Part shown: positions 16,462 to 24,006 of the stretch, in pieces | Layout: the number at the start of each line of letters is the position of its first letter | Position numbering within the stretch: the first letter of the stretch is position 1 | Source of the DNA: Planctomycetia bacterium | Lineage (GTDB): Bacteria > Planctomycetota > Planctomycetia > Pirellulales > UBA1268 | Assembly: GCA_026401035.1 (NCBI GenBank) | Contig: JAPLNR010000038.1 | Span: 1 to 47,375 of the forward strand | Length of the DNA stretch: 47,375 nt | Direction: 5' to 3' | Made by a program: the position numbers and the translations under genes | The notes under the pieces: generated by a model | Seen by the model: only the letters and a program-made list of their open reading frames with translations | Databases searched by the model: none | What the model was told of the DNA's origin: nothing

Positions 16462-17988
16462 CTACTTTAAGAGTGACTCAATCTGCTTGAGGTACGCCAC
16501 GCGGTCGATCGGCTCGCGGTTGGCGACGGTGGCCACGGCCAGGGCGCCGGCGGCATTGCCGGCAAAACCGACCATTTCCATGGGGGCTCCCTGGGCAGCG
16601 AGGAGGGCCGAAACCGAGAGGAAGGCATCGCCAGCCCCGATCCGATCGACCACCTTGCCGGCGACCGCCGGCACCTCAAACGGTCCCTCGCCCGGTCCAA
16701 GGCACAGGCAGCCGCTCCGACCGTTCGTCACTGCAAGCCGCTTACACTGGAGCGTGTCGAAGATTTGCGGGGCAAGATCGCGGATATCGCCGTGGCGGTC
16801 TCGTGACTCGATCCGGATCTCGTTCAGCGTCGCCGTCATGTAGTCCACGTGCTTGTACCGCGAGAGCGCGTGGTGGCCGAGGTTGCCGGCGTTGCACTGG
16901 GCGTTGACGGCAAGAAATTTGGACCGCTCGCGAATGATCCGACGGGCCCGCTCGGTAAGCATCGAGTGGCCGAAGTCGATGACGATCACGAGATCATAGT
17001 TTGGAACGTGCTCCATGAGCACCTGGCACACGTCCTCGTCCTCGGCGGGCGAGAGCGGCGCGTCGTTGAACTCGTAAATCTCGAGCAGCTTGAGAAAGAA
17101 GTAGTTTTCGACGATACGCCGCTTGACGATTGTCGGGGAGTTGGGACGGTGAACGAACAGCCGGCGGATATTCGGCCGCAGCTTGCCATCGATGAATGCC
17201 TCGTGGGAGTTGTCCGTCCCGAGTTGACCGATCACGGCCACCTCGTCGCAGAAACTCGCCACATGATTCGCCGCCGCGAGGATTCCCCCGGCGAATTTCT
17301 CGTTCGAGAGCCGCTTCACGACCATCGTCGGCTCTTTGGACGACTTGCCTATGGCGTCGCAATACATGTATTCGTCGATGATCGGCTCGCCGATGAGCAA
17401 GACCTTCAGTTTGTGGGCCCGCTGGAAGTGGTCGATGATTCGGTCGGCGGGATAACGCTTCGCAAAGTCAGCAAGGTAGGAGTGAACCTCCTGTGGCAGG
17501 ATTCCGATGTGCCGATTGATGAGAGCGGTTGAGCTGAACGTCGCCCCGCTCGTGAATGCAAGCCGGCCCCCGACGGAACGCACCGCATTCTCCTCCGCCA
17601 CGATTCCACCGGTCAGATCCGCAGCGGCGTTCTTGTAGTCAGGGCCCTTCGCGTAGATATCGGGCTTCAGAGCCTGGATCGCCTCTACAGCCGTGGGCGT
17701 CGGATTGATCGCAACGAAGTCAACGCCCTCGAGGGCCGCCAGGAACTCGGCGCGAAGTTGTTCCGAGAATGCCGGCCGGTGGCTACCCTTGTTGACGTAT
17801 CGATCCGTCGTGAGCGTCACGATGAGCACGTCGCCCATCGCCTTCGCCTCCTCGAAGTACCGCAGGTGACCGACGTGAAGTAGATCGAAGACGCCGTGGC
17901 ATTGGACGACCGTTTTGTGGCCTCTCCGGAGCTCAGCCGTGAGCAACGCAAGCTCGTCGATTCGCTTAATTTTTGATTCGTATGCCAT
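16462..17988 (-). CDS. hldE: Bifunctional HldE-like nucleotidyltransferase/PfkB kinase, reversed domain order
   Basis: 508 residues. The N-terminal nucleotidyltransferase domain (about 20-165) has HGVFDLLHVGHLRYFEEAKA with the HxGH-type motif, YAKGPDY and a closing FSSTALINRH, as in the adenylyltransferase half of HldE. A linker leads to a PfkB/ribokinase domain (about 190-500): VLLIGEPIIDEYMYCDAIGK, a sugar-site block FAGGILAAANHVA and the catalytic GAGDAF. E. coli HldE has kinase first and transferase last; here the order is swapped. Predicted role: phosphorylate heptose 7-phosphate at C1 and, after GmhB, form the NDP-heptose. The nucleotide (ADP, CDP or GDP) cannot be read from sequence. 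First gene of the nine-gene operon, ATG at 17988. Confidence 0.88.
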   Translation of the reverse strand: MAYESKIKRIDELALLTAELRRGHKTVVQCHGVFDLLHVGHLRYFEEAKAMGDVLIVTLTTDRYVNKGSHRPAFSEQLRAEFLAALEGVDFVAINPTPTAVEAIQALKPDIYAKGPDYKNAAADLTGGIVAEENAVRSVGGRLAFTSGATFSSTALINRHIGILPQEVHSYLADFAKRYPADRIIDHFQRAHKLKVLLIGEPIIDEYMYCDAIGKSSKEPTMVVKRLSNEKFAGGILAAANHVASFCDEVAVIGQLGTDNSHEAFIDGKLRPNIRRLFVHRPNSPTIVKRRIVENYFFLKLLEIYEFNDAPLSPAEDEDVCQVLMEHVPNYDLVIVIDFGHSMLTERARRIIRERSKFLAVNAQCNAGNLGHHALSRYKHVDYMTATLNEIRIESRDRHGDIRDLAPQIFDTLQCKRLAVTNGRSGCLCLGPGEGPFEVPAVAGKVVDRIGAGDAFLSVSALLAAQGAPMEMVGFAGNAAGALAVATVANREPIDRVAYLKQIESLLK

Positions 17989-18297
17989 ATGACGTGAACG
18001 AGGGGTACGAAAAATGCGACGGGCAACACCCTCGCTCGACCACCCTTAATCCTCCTGAAATGGACGCGACTGGATCACCCAGGGTCGTGCTGAGGCTCGG
18101 CAAACGCCGAATCGCCAACTGCCTTGCGATTCGAATGCGCGTAGCATACGGTAAACTACGTGGTCGATTCGACGATCGACTGTTTGAGGCTGTTCGTGAG
18201 GGGAACCTTCGGCTTGCGAGACCTAAGTTTCGCGTAGGCTGAGTTCGCGCTCAACGCCTGCGGGTTTATAACGCAAAAACGGGAGGTTTGGCCACGC
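17989..18297. other. Divergent intergenic region between the heptose operon and the methyltransferase operon
   Basis: 309 bases between two divergently transcribed units, so promoters for both should be here. A frame of 89 codons on the plus strand (17973-18242) has no recognisable domain and overlaps the HldE start, so I do not call it a gene. An inverted repeat GTCGAT-n6-ATCGAC occurs at 18163-18180 and could be an operator or chance. Just before the plus-strand gene, GGGAGG lies 11 bases ahead of the ATG at 18298. Confidence 0.4.
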
Positions 18298-19533
18298 ATG
18301 GACAACGCGGCACACCGTCGGCGAGATGATTGCCGGCTTTGCGGTTCGGTGCAGTTGGTCAAGGCGTTGCCAATGCCTGCTACTCCAGTCGGCGACGCCT
18401 ATGTTTCAGCAGACCGAATTGCTGACCATCAGGCGACGTACCCGCTCGACGTATGGCTCTGTAAGGATTGCGGGCTGGCTCAACTCATGGATGTCGTAGA
18501 CCCCGCACTGCTCTACGTAGACTACGTCTATCACACATCCGTTTCTCTCGGACTTGTCGACCACTTCGAGCGTTATGCAGCGGACGTTGTCGCGAGGATT
18601 CAACCGCCATCCGGCGGTCTGGCAATCGACATAGGCAGCAACGACGGGTCGTTGCTCCAGGCCTTCCAGTCCTTCGGGATGACGGTGTTGGGCGTTGATC
18701 CCGCTCGCGACGTTGCTCGCGTGGCAAATGATCGTGGCATCGAGACGCTCAACACGTTTTTCAATCTGGCTCTCGCCAAACAGATTCGGCAGGAGCGTGG
18801 CCCTGCTGCCCTCATCACGGCAAACAACGTCTTTGCAAATCTTGACGACCTTCAAGATATCTGTTCGGGCATCGTGGCATTGCTTTCGCCGGACGGCATG
18901 TTTGTCATGGAAACTTCGTATATTGCCGCAGTTCTGGAGCACATGCTCGTCGAAACAATTTTTCATGAGCATCTGAGTTATTTTTCGCTCGGTCCGCTCA
19001 TTCCTTTTTTCCGCCGTGTGGGCCTGGAAATAATCGACGCTCAACGTCAGCCGACGAAGGGAGGATCGTTAAGGCTTACCATGCAACTACTCGGAGCCGG
19101 TCGGCCCGCAAACGCTTCGGTCGCGGCCGTGCTTGCAGCAGAGCACGACGCAGGCATCCACACGCTGGCGCCGTTCGAAAAAATGGGAAGGCACCTAACG
19201 CGAATCAAAGCCGAGGTTCACAAAACACTGCGCGACTTGAAGGCGGCGGGCAAGACGATCGTTGGGTACGGGGCTTCAGTCGGCGCCGTCACGCTCTTGT
19301 ACGATTGGGAACTAAACGGAGTTCTCGACTTTCTGGTCGATGACCATCTCCGCAAGCAAAACACCTTCAGCCCGGGCCAGCACATTCCGGTGCACGCCCC
19401 GGAGGCTCTCTATGCCCATCCCGCGGACGCCGTTTTGATACTTGCATGGCATTACGCCGAGCCGATCATGCGAAAGCATCCGGACTTCAAGGGCGAATGG
19501 GTCATTCCCCTTCCCGAGGTTCGCACGGCGTGA
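18298..19533 (+). CDS. SAM-dependent C-methyltransferase-like protein (zinc-ribbon + Methyltransf_14-like)
   Basis: 411 residues. An N-terminal zinc-binding segment has CRLCGS (about 12-17) and CKDCGL (about 55-60). The SAM domain has IDIGSNDGSLLQAF (motif I, about 110-123) and ITANNVFANLDDL, followed by VMETSYIAAVLE and IFHEHLSYFS. A second Rossmann-like domain includes KTIVGYGASVGAVTLLYDW (about 320). This three-part architecture is that of NDP-sugar C-methyltransferases such as TylCIII/NovU relatives, which methylate a keto-sugar carbon. Substrate inferred to be an NDP-keto-sugar made in this island. The last 4 bases overlap the start of the next gene (GTGA), indicating a co-transcribed pair. 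Confidence 0.87.
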   Translation: MDNAAHRRRDDCRLCGSVQLVKALPMPATPVGDAYVSADRIADHQATYPLDVWLCKDCGLAQLMDVVDPALLYVDYVYHTSVSLGLVDHFERYAADVVARIQPPSGGLAIDIGSNDGSLLQAFQSFGMTVLGVDPARDVARVANDRGIETLNTFFNLALAKQIRQERGPAALITANNVFANLDDLQDICSGIVALLSPDGMFVMETSYIAAVLEHMLVETIFHEHLSYFSLGPLIPFFRRVGLEIIDAQRQPTKGGSLRLTMQLLGAGRPANASVAAVLAAEHDAGIHTLAPFEKMGRHLTRIKAEVHKTLRDLKAAGKTIVGYGASVGAVTLLYDWELNGVLDFLVDDHLRKQNTFSPGQHIPVHAPEALYAHPADAVLILAWHYAEPIMRKHPDFKGEWVIPLPEVRTA

Positions 19534-20252
19534 CGCATTCAATCGTAATCGGCGGCACCCGAGGCATTGGAAGGGCGGTCGTGCGAACCTTCGCGGCTGA
19601 GGGGCACCATGTCACAGCCATGGGCCGCTCATCCCCGCCAGACGCTGATCGCGACCAAGATGGCGTCACGTATCAGCCGATAGATGTCTGCGACCAAGCC
19701 GCTTCCGCCGTGGTGTTTGAATCCCTACCCAAGGTCGATAACGTCGTATTTCTGCAACGCTACAGGGGAGCAACCGACGCCTGGGACGGGGAGCATGAAA
19801 CGACTCTTTCCGCTACGCGGCGGATCATCGAACTGCTGGTCGCGAGACGAGATCCACCGCGGTCATTCGTTTTAATGAGTTCAGTAGCCTCGTCCTGCGT
19901 CGCCCACAACCAACCGGCAAGCTATCACGTGGCAAAGGCGGGCGTAGACCAGCTAGTGCGGTATTTTGCCGTTGCACTGGGTGCGCGGGGGATTCGCGTG
20001 AATGGCGTGGCTCCCGCAACGACGCTGAAAGAGGAATCACAGGATGTTTTTCTCGGAAATGCAGCCCTGCTTGCCCTCTACGCCCAGATGATTCCACTGG
20101 GGCGAATGGGGACCTCGCAGGACATCGCCGACGTCGTGAGTTTTCTCTGTAGCGACAGAGCATCGTTCGTTACCGGGCAGATCCTCGTCGTCGATGGCGG
20201 CATGACGCTTCAATGCCCTGAATCGCTCGTACGCCAGACCGTTGGCTTCTGA
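19530..20252 (+). CDS. Short-chain dehydrogenase/reductase
   Basis: 240 residues from a GTG at 19530 embedded in the previous stop (GTGA). The classical SDR layout is present: VIGGTRGIGRAVVRTFAAEG (about 6-25; TGxxxGIG-like with Gly in place of the first Thr), LMSSVAS for the catalytic Ser, YHVAKAG for YxxxK, RVNGVAPATT, and the C-terminal FVTGQILVVDGGM. One departure: the usual NNAG region reads FLQRYRGATDAW. A sugar- or fatty-acyl-type keto reduction is likely; the substrate is unknown. Starting further upstream is possible in frame but would overlap the methyltransferase by about 90 bases. Confidence 0.85.
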   Translation: MTHSIVIGGTRGIGRAVVRTFAAEGHHVTAMGRSSPPDADRDQDGVTYQPIDVCDQAASAVVFESLPKVDNVVFLQRYRGATDAWDGEHETTLSATRRIIELLVARRDPPRSFVLMSSVASSCVAHNQPASYHVAKAGVDQLVRYFAVALGARGIRVNGVAPATTLKEESQDVFLGNAALLALYAQMIPLGRMGTSQDIADVVSFLCSDRASFVTGQILVVDGGMTLQCPESLVRQTVGF

Positions 20253-20308
20253 AAGCCGCGCCGATATTCTTTTAGAGAACGAGCCTTACACTTCTACGTT
20301 TAGTCACC

Positions 20309-21067
20309 ATGCAATCAGGCACGAAAATGCCCAGCGTGTCGTTCATTGTTCCGGCGCTCAACGAGGAGCGCAGTATCAAGGGCGCGGCACGTACCTGCGA
20401 AGCCTCTGCCGAGGGATTAGCATCCGATTATGAAATCATCCTGGTGAACGACGGCAGCCAGGATCTTACGGGTGAGGTGATGGACGCTCTTGCCAGAGGC
20501 TCTCCTCAAATACGCGTGGTACACAACCCGTGCAACCTCGGATTCGGAGGTGCTTTTAAGGCGGGACTCGCTCACGCGAAGATGGACTACGTAATCCGTA
20601 TTTGCGGGGACGATCAGGTTCCCGTGGCTGGCGTGCGCAGCATTTTGGCAGAGCTCGGAAATGCAGATCTTGTTGTGCCGTATATCGCCAATCCTGCAGA
20701 GTTCCGTTCATGGGGCCGACGGTTCGGGTCTTGGGGCTTCACCACGCTGGTCAACTATCTGTTCGGCCTGAGAGTCCCCTACTACAACCACAGCGTCGTT
20801 TTCCGGCGTGAGGCCGTGCAAGGCATCCAAATAGCGACGGACGGGTTTGCGTACCAGGCCGAGGCGCTCGTGAAGCTTCTTCTTGCCGGCTACACCTTCG
20901 TTCCGATCGGAATCAATGATTTAGCTCGGATTCACGGCAAATCCACCGCGCTTCGGCCTCGCAATCTCCTCAAGGTCGTCAAGGCTATTTGCGATCTTTT
21001 CTGGGAAGTCCGAAAGCCGGGTGGGATACCAGCGAAACTACCTTCGCAGCCGCGTTCACTTTCGTAG
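20309..21067 (+). CDS. GT2 glycosyltransferase, dolichyl-phosphate-mannose-synthase-like
   Basis: 252 residues, one GT-A domain without transmembrane helices: SFIVPALNEERSIKGAART (about 11-29), EIILVNDGSQDLTG, NLGFGGAFKAGLAHAK, then RICGDDQVPVAGVR where DPM1-type enzymes keep their acidic metal site. The C-terminus (FAYQAEALVKLLLAGYTFVP) fits the acceptor-side helix of such enzymes. It likely loads a sugar onto a polyprenyl phosphate or onto a growing glycan. The internal Met at 20327 is an alternative start; neither has a strong ribosome-binding site. It follows the SDR by 56 bases on the same strand and ends the short plus-strand operon. Confidence 0.85.
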   Translation: MQSGTKMPSVSFIVPALNEERSIKGAARTCEASAEGLASDYEIILVNDGSQDLTGEVMDALARGSPQIRVVHNPCNLGFGGAFKAGLAHAKMDYVIRICGDDQVPVAGVRSILAELGNADLVVPYIANPAEFRSWGRRFGSWGFTTLVNYLFGLRVPYYNHSVVFRREAVQGIQIATDGFAYQAEALVKLLLAGYTFVPIGINDLARIHGKSTALRPRNLLKVVKAICDLFWEVRKPGGIPAKLPSQPRSLS

Positions 21068-21167
21068 GGCGACAGCGACGTTCGTACGCTGCAATGCCAG
21101 CTCTACGCGAGCATATTGCATTTTCGCCGTAAGCGTCCCCCCGCAAGCTCATTCACGCTTGAAGTCA

Positions 21168-22127
21168 CTATGTCGTTTGATCGCGCTCCGTTCGCCTCAT
21201 CGCCGTAAATTCGATGCAGCCTGACTTTCCTGTGACAAGACGGACCAGCCACGCGGCGGGCGTTGTGCACAAGACAACAGGCAAATAAAACCATGCCTTC
21301 CTCGGTGGCGTTGCCAGTCGCAAGCGGTCTGTGATCCAATTGCACAAGGTCACGGCAAGGTCGCCGGGATCGAAACTTCCACGAAACCGGACGACCTCGA
21401 ATCCTGCTGCCTCGAGAGTGTGCCGCAACGTTGTCGGCGTGAAGAATGTCATGTGACGCGGAATCTGCAGGCCTTGCCAATGATGCGGAAACAGTTTTCG
21501 CCAGACAGAATCCCAGTTGGGCACCTCACCGAACAAAATGCCGGCTGGAGTCATGAGGGAGTTGATTCGCCGCAAGGAATCACCAGGATTCCGCAGGTGC
21601 TCCAAGACGTTGAACAGAACGACCGTGTCGAATTGGTTTTCAATGATCAACGTTTCACGTTCGCCTCGACCGACCTGCAATCGCCCTTCTCGGATGTCCG
21701 GCGCTTGCAAATCGATACCGACGAGAGAGACGTTTGGGGGACAGTGTTCGTCCAGATGCCTCAAGAAGCTGGCGTCGCCGCAGCCCACTTCCAGCAGAGA
21801 CTGGAGCTGTCCCCTCGTAGCGGCGAGCATTCGCCTTCGCCTTACGTGTGCACGTATCCCGTACAAAGTCCGCGAAAGCATCCCTTGCCTCGCCGCATCC
21901 TGAACGTGGTACTGCGGAAGATAGCATCGCGGGAGCGCTTCGCTTGTGGGGCGAAGGGAAAGAAATACAAGTGAACACTCCTTGCACCTGCTGATTGCAT
22001 ACCGGCCTTGGATTCGGTCTTCCACATCGACAAGATCATCACGCACCACGACCCCGTCTCCAGAGCCGCAGGCGGGGCAGCCGATGTCCTCGATATCGAT
22101 TTCATTTGTCTCGGATACGAGATTCAT
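21168..22127 (-). CDS. SAM-dependent methyltransferase with N-terminal zinc ribbon
   Basis: 319 residues. An N-terminal four-Cys ribbon has CPACGSGDG (about 17-25) and CKECSLVF (about 48-55). The SAM domain has LLEVGCGDASFLRHLDEH (motif I, about 111-128), LVGIDLQAPDI, FDTVVLFNVLEHLRNPGDSL and PAGILFGEVPNWDS. A hydrophobic segment near residue 280 (WFYLPVVLCTTPAAWLVRLV) may be a membrane-associated helix. It is a Methyltransf_23-type enzyme of glycan loci; the substrate is unknown. GAGG lies 5 bases before the ATG. It faces the GT2 gene convergently, with a 100-base gap and no obvious terminator. Confidence 0.87.
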   Translation of the reverse strand: MNLVSETNEIDIEDIGCPACGSGDGVVVRDDLVDVEDRIQGRYAISRCKECSLVFLSLRPTSEALPRCYLPQYHVQDAARQGMLSRTLYGIRAHVRRRRMLAATRGQLQSLLEVGCGDASFLRHLDEHCPPNVSLVGIDLQAPDIREGRLQVGRGERETLIIENQFDTVVLFNVLEHLRNPGDSLRRINSLMTPAGILFGEVPNWDSVWRKLFPHHWQGLQIPRHMTFFTPTTLRHTLEAAGFEVVRFRGSFDPGDLAVTLCNWITDRLRLATPPRKAWFYLPVVLCTTPAAWLVRLVTGKSGCIEFTAMRRTERDQTT

Positions 22128-22356
22128 CTTTACCTCGACCTTCTCAAGTACAAAAAGGGTTTTTCCCTATCGCGCACCCGACGGTTCCGTGATCCCCACG
22201 ACCGTCAAACACTCAACGCTAGCCCTAGCGGCGACCAAACGGATAGTAGACCTCGCTGCAACGAAATAATGTAGTCAAGGAACTGATGGCTTCGGAGCAG
22301 TGAAGTCGTCGCACGCTTTCCCGCGACTCACCTTTTTTTTACCGCTGAGCAGAAGC

Positions 22357-22899
22357 ATGAAGGGATTGATCATTTCGTTTATCGCGGTCGTACTCTGTAT
22401 TGCCGGCTCTGCAATCATGGCACAACTATTACGGCCGCAACGACATTTGAAACTGTTCGTCGCCTGTTCGCTTGTTGGAGCGGCAGGCTACGCCGCAATG
22501 TTTGCGACTACGCCACCCGACGTTTGGTTTCTCACAGAGGAGTGGCAGTGCGGATCGACTGTGCTCGATTTTTTTTACGGCTTGGCCGTGTATGTACTGA
22601 ACTGCCACACTTGGATTGATGTCTTTTTTGCAACATGCGGCGGATTCTCCTCGGCTATTCTTCTAGTGATGCGAAAGGCAGGCACACCTGTCAGCACCGA
22701 CGAGGTCACCTCAGCCTTTACGTTCGCGGAGGATGGAGGTGAGCGCATTTACTCCGCACGATTCCCCAATTTAATACGATGGGGATACATCACGTGCGAG
22801 AGTGCGAGTAGTCGAATGCGTTTAACCTCTAAAGGGCGGGCCGTGGCGCTGATTGTAAGGCAGATCAAAACTTTATTGAGTCTTAAAGCAGGGGGTTGA
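22357..22899 (+). CDS. Small membrane protein with winged-helix-like C-terminus (first of a pair)
   Basis: 180 residues from the ATG at 22357; a GTG at 22300 would add 19 residues but has poorer spacing. I do not recognise a named family. Three hydrophobic segments are visible: LIISFIAVVLCIAGSAIMA (about 3-21), FVACSLVGAAGYAAMF, and a third around VLDFFYGLAVYVLNCH and DVFFATCGGFSSAILLVM. The last 65 residues look like a winged helix: STDEVTSAF, then NLIRWGYITCES and RLTSKGRAVALIVR, the 'recognition/wing/LTxKG' pattern. Base composition is visibly lower in G+C than the rest of the window. The stop overlaps the next start (TGATG), so the two are translationally coupled. A membrane-bound regulator or complex subunit is a guess. 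Confidence 0.7.
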   Translation: MKGLIISFIAVVLCIAGSAIMAQLLRPQRHLKLFVACSLVGAAGYAAMFATTPPDVWFLTEEWQCGSTVLDFFYGLAVYVLNCHTWIDVFFATCGGFSSAILLVMRKAGTPVSTDEVTSAFTFAEDGGERIYSARFPNLIRWGYITCESASSRMRLTSKGRAVALIVRQIKTLLSLKAGG

Positions 22900-23420
22900 T
22901 GATGTTACACGGTATCATTGCTGCCAGCATCGCAAGTGCGGCCTGGATTGCAGTGCAAAACCTGCTGATGGCCTACCGGCCGGCCGAAGCAAGACTAAGA
23001 GCAATGGCGATCGCGTTTTTTTCCAGCCTGCCGCTTCTGTTTGCCGTCGAAGCGATACTTCCTGTCGAGGTGCCTCAGACGGAGTCACCTTGGATGGGGC
23101 TGCTGCACGCCCTTATTGTTCATACGCTCATCTTCTTGTGCTATGCGGAATGCTTTTACCATGTGGAACGTTCTGTGACCTTCCGTTTGCTCGTTGAACT
23201 GCTCCCCTACCAAAAAAATGGTGCCACAATCGATGACATCAGAACCCGATACTCACAAGATGGAATGATTGCCAGCCGTTTAGCCGTTCTTGAGCGCAGC
23301 GGCTTCGTCAGGCGGCATGGCGAAATGTGGGAGTTGACGAGGGCTGGCCGCGTGTACGCCGCAGGAGTGGAAGCCTTGTCGAGGCTTTTTCGGAGCAAGT
23401 CTCAGGCTGACAGGAGTTAA
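22899..23420 (+). CDS. Small membrane protein with winged-helix-like C-terminus (second of a pair)
   Basis: 173 residues from the ATG at 22899, overlapping the previous stop by one base; ATG 22902 is also possible. Same layout as its neighbour: hydrophobic segments GIIAASIASAAWIAVQNLL, AMAIAFFSSLPLLFAVEAIL and LLHALIVHTLIFLCYAECF. The tail reads ATIDDIRTRYSQ, RLAVLERSGFVRRHGEMWEL and TRAGRVYAAGVEAL, a convincing winged-helix pattern. The two proteins are probably diverged paralogues that form a heterodimer in the membrane (inference). No family name is offered. They sit between glycan methyltransferase genes in a low-GC pocket. Confidence 0.7.
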   Translation: MMLHGIIAASIASAAWIAVQNLLMAYRPAEARLRAMAIAFFSSLPLLFAVEAILPVEVPQTESPWMGLLHALIVHTLIFLCYAECFYHVERSVTFRLLVELLPYQKNGATIDDIRTRYSQDGMIASRLAVLERSGFVRRHGEMWELTRAGRVYAAGVEALSRLFRSKSQADRS

Positions 23421-23458
23421 TCGTATCTGTGATTCGACTTCCTGGCCCGTTCATCCCT

Positions 23459-23983
23459 TCATAATTGGGAAATCTTTTTCTCGAGCGCGCGAACATATCT
23501 AGCTCTTGCTGCTAAATCATCTGGATTAGGTTCCCACGGCGCAACAATCGTGTCTTCCGGGCGAAAGGGGCCCGCCGTGATCTCGTGAAAAATGACGACA
23601 TCCGAACGGATGAGCAACGTGTGAAACATGGGTTCGTGCATGCGGTAATAAAATGTTCGCCCCGAGCGGTAGTCTCCGAGGCGAAGGACGTCGGTTACTG
23701 CCCCATGCTCATCAAACACGACGACGTCCATGTCGCCCTCGATGACATGGAATGACTCGCTCTTTGCCGCATGCTTGTGCGGGCGAACGTAGGTTTCTTT
23801 CGTATGCACGATGAGCATTTCATGCAACGCGGCATCAGGGGCGCGGTGAGTGCACACCCGCATGCGTTGCCGAGGGTTGGCTAGCGCCTGCCGCACAAGG
23901 CCATTGATGTCCGACTTGGCAATACGCGCAATATCATCTGTGGCATAGGCAACTTCGTCGTTCCAGCATCGTACGTTGAGCAT
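23459..23983 (-). CDS. wbuC: WbuC-family cupin
   Basis: 174 residues with a cupin fold: MRVCTHRAPDAALHEMLIVH (about 40-60), YVRPHKHAAKSESFHVIEGD with the metal-binding His pair and Glu (HxH...E), then a late FYYRMHEPMFHTLLI. The C-terminal APWEPNPDDLAARARYVRAL is characteristic of WbuC proteins found in O-antigen loci. Biochemical function is not established; cupins in sugar pathways are often isomerases or epimerases. The gene begins 23 bases after the end of the interrupted methyltransferase gene and is probably in the same transcript. Confidence 0.85.
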   Translation of the reverse strand: MLNVRCWNDEVAYATDDIARIAKSDINGLVRQALANPRQRMRVCTHRAPDAALHEMLIVHTKETYVRPHKHAAKSESFHVIEGDMDVVVFDEHGAVTDVLRLGDYRSGRTFYYRMHEPMFHTLLIRSDVVIFHEITAGPFRPEDTIVAPWEPNPDDLAARARYVRALEKKISQL

Positions 23984-24006
23984 CGGACAGCCCCAAAAGG
24001 GAAACG

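Noticed and set aside
17973..18242. 89-codon plus-strand frame in the divergent gap
   Set aside because: No domain, no ribosome-binding site, and it overlaps the HldE-like start. Treated as intergenic.
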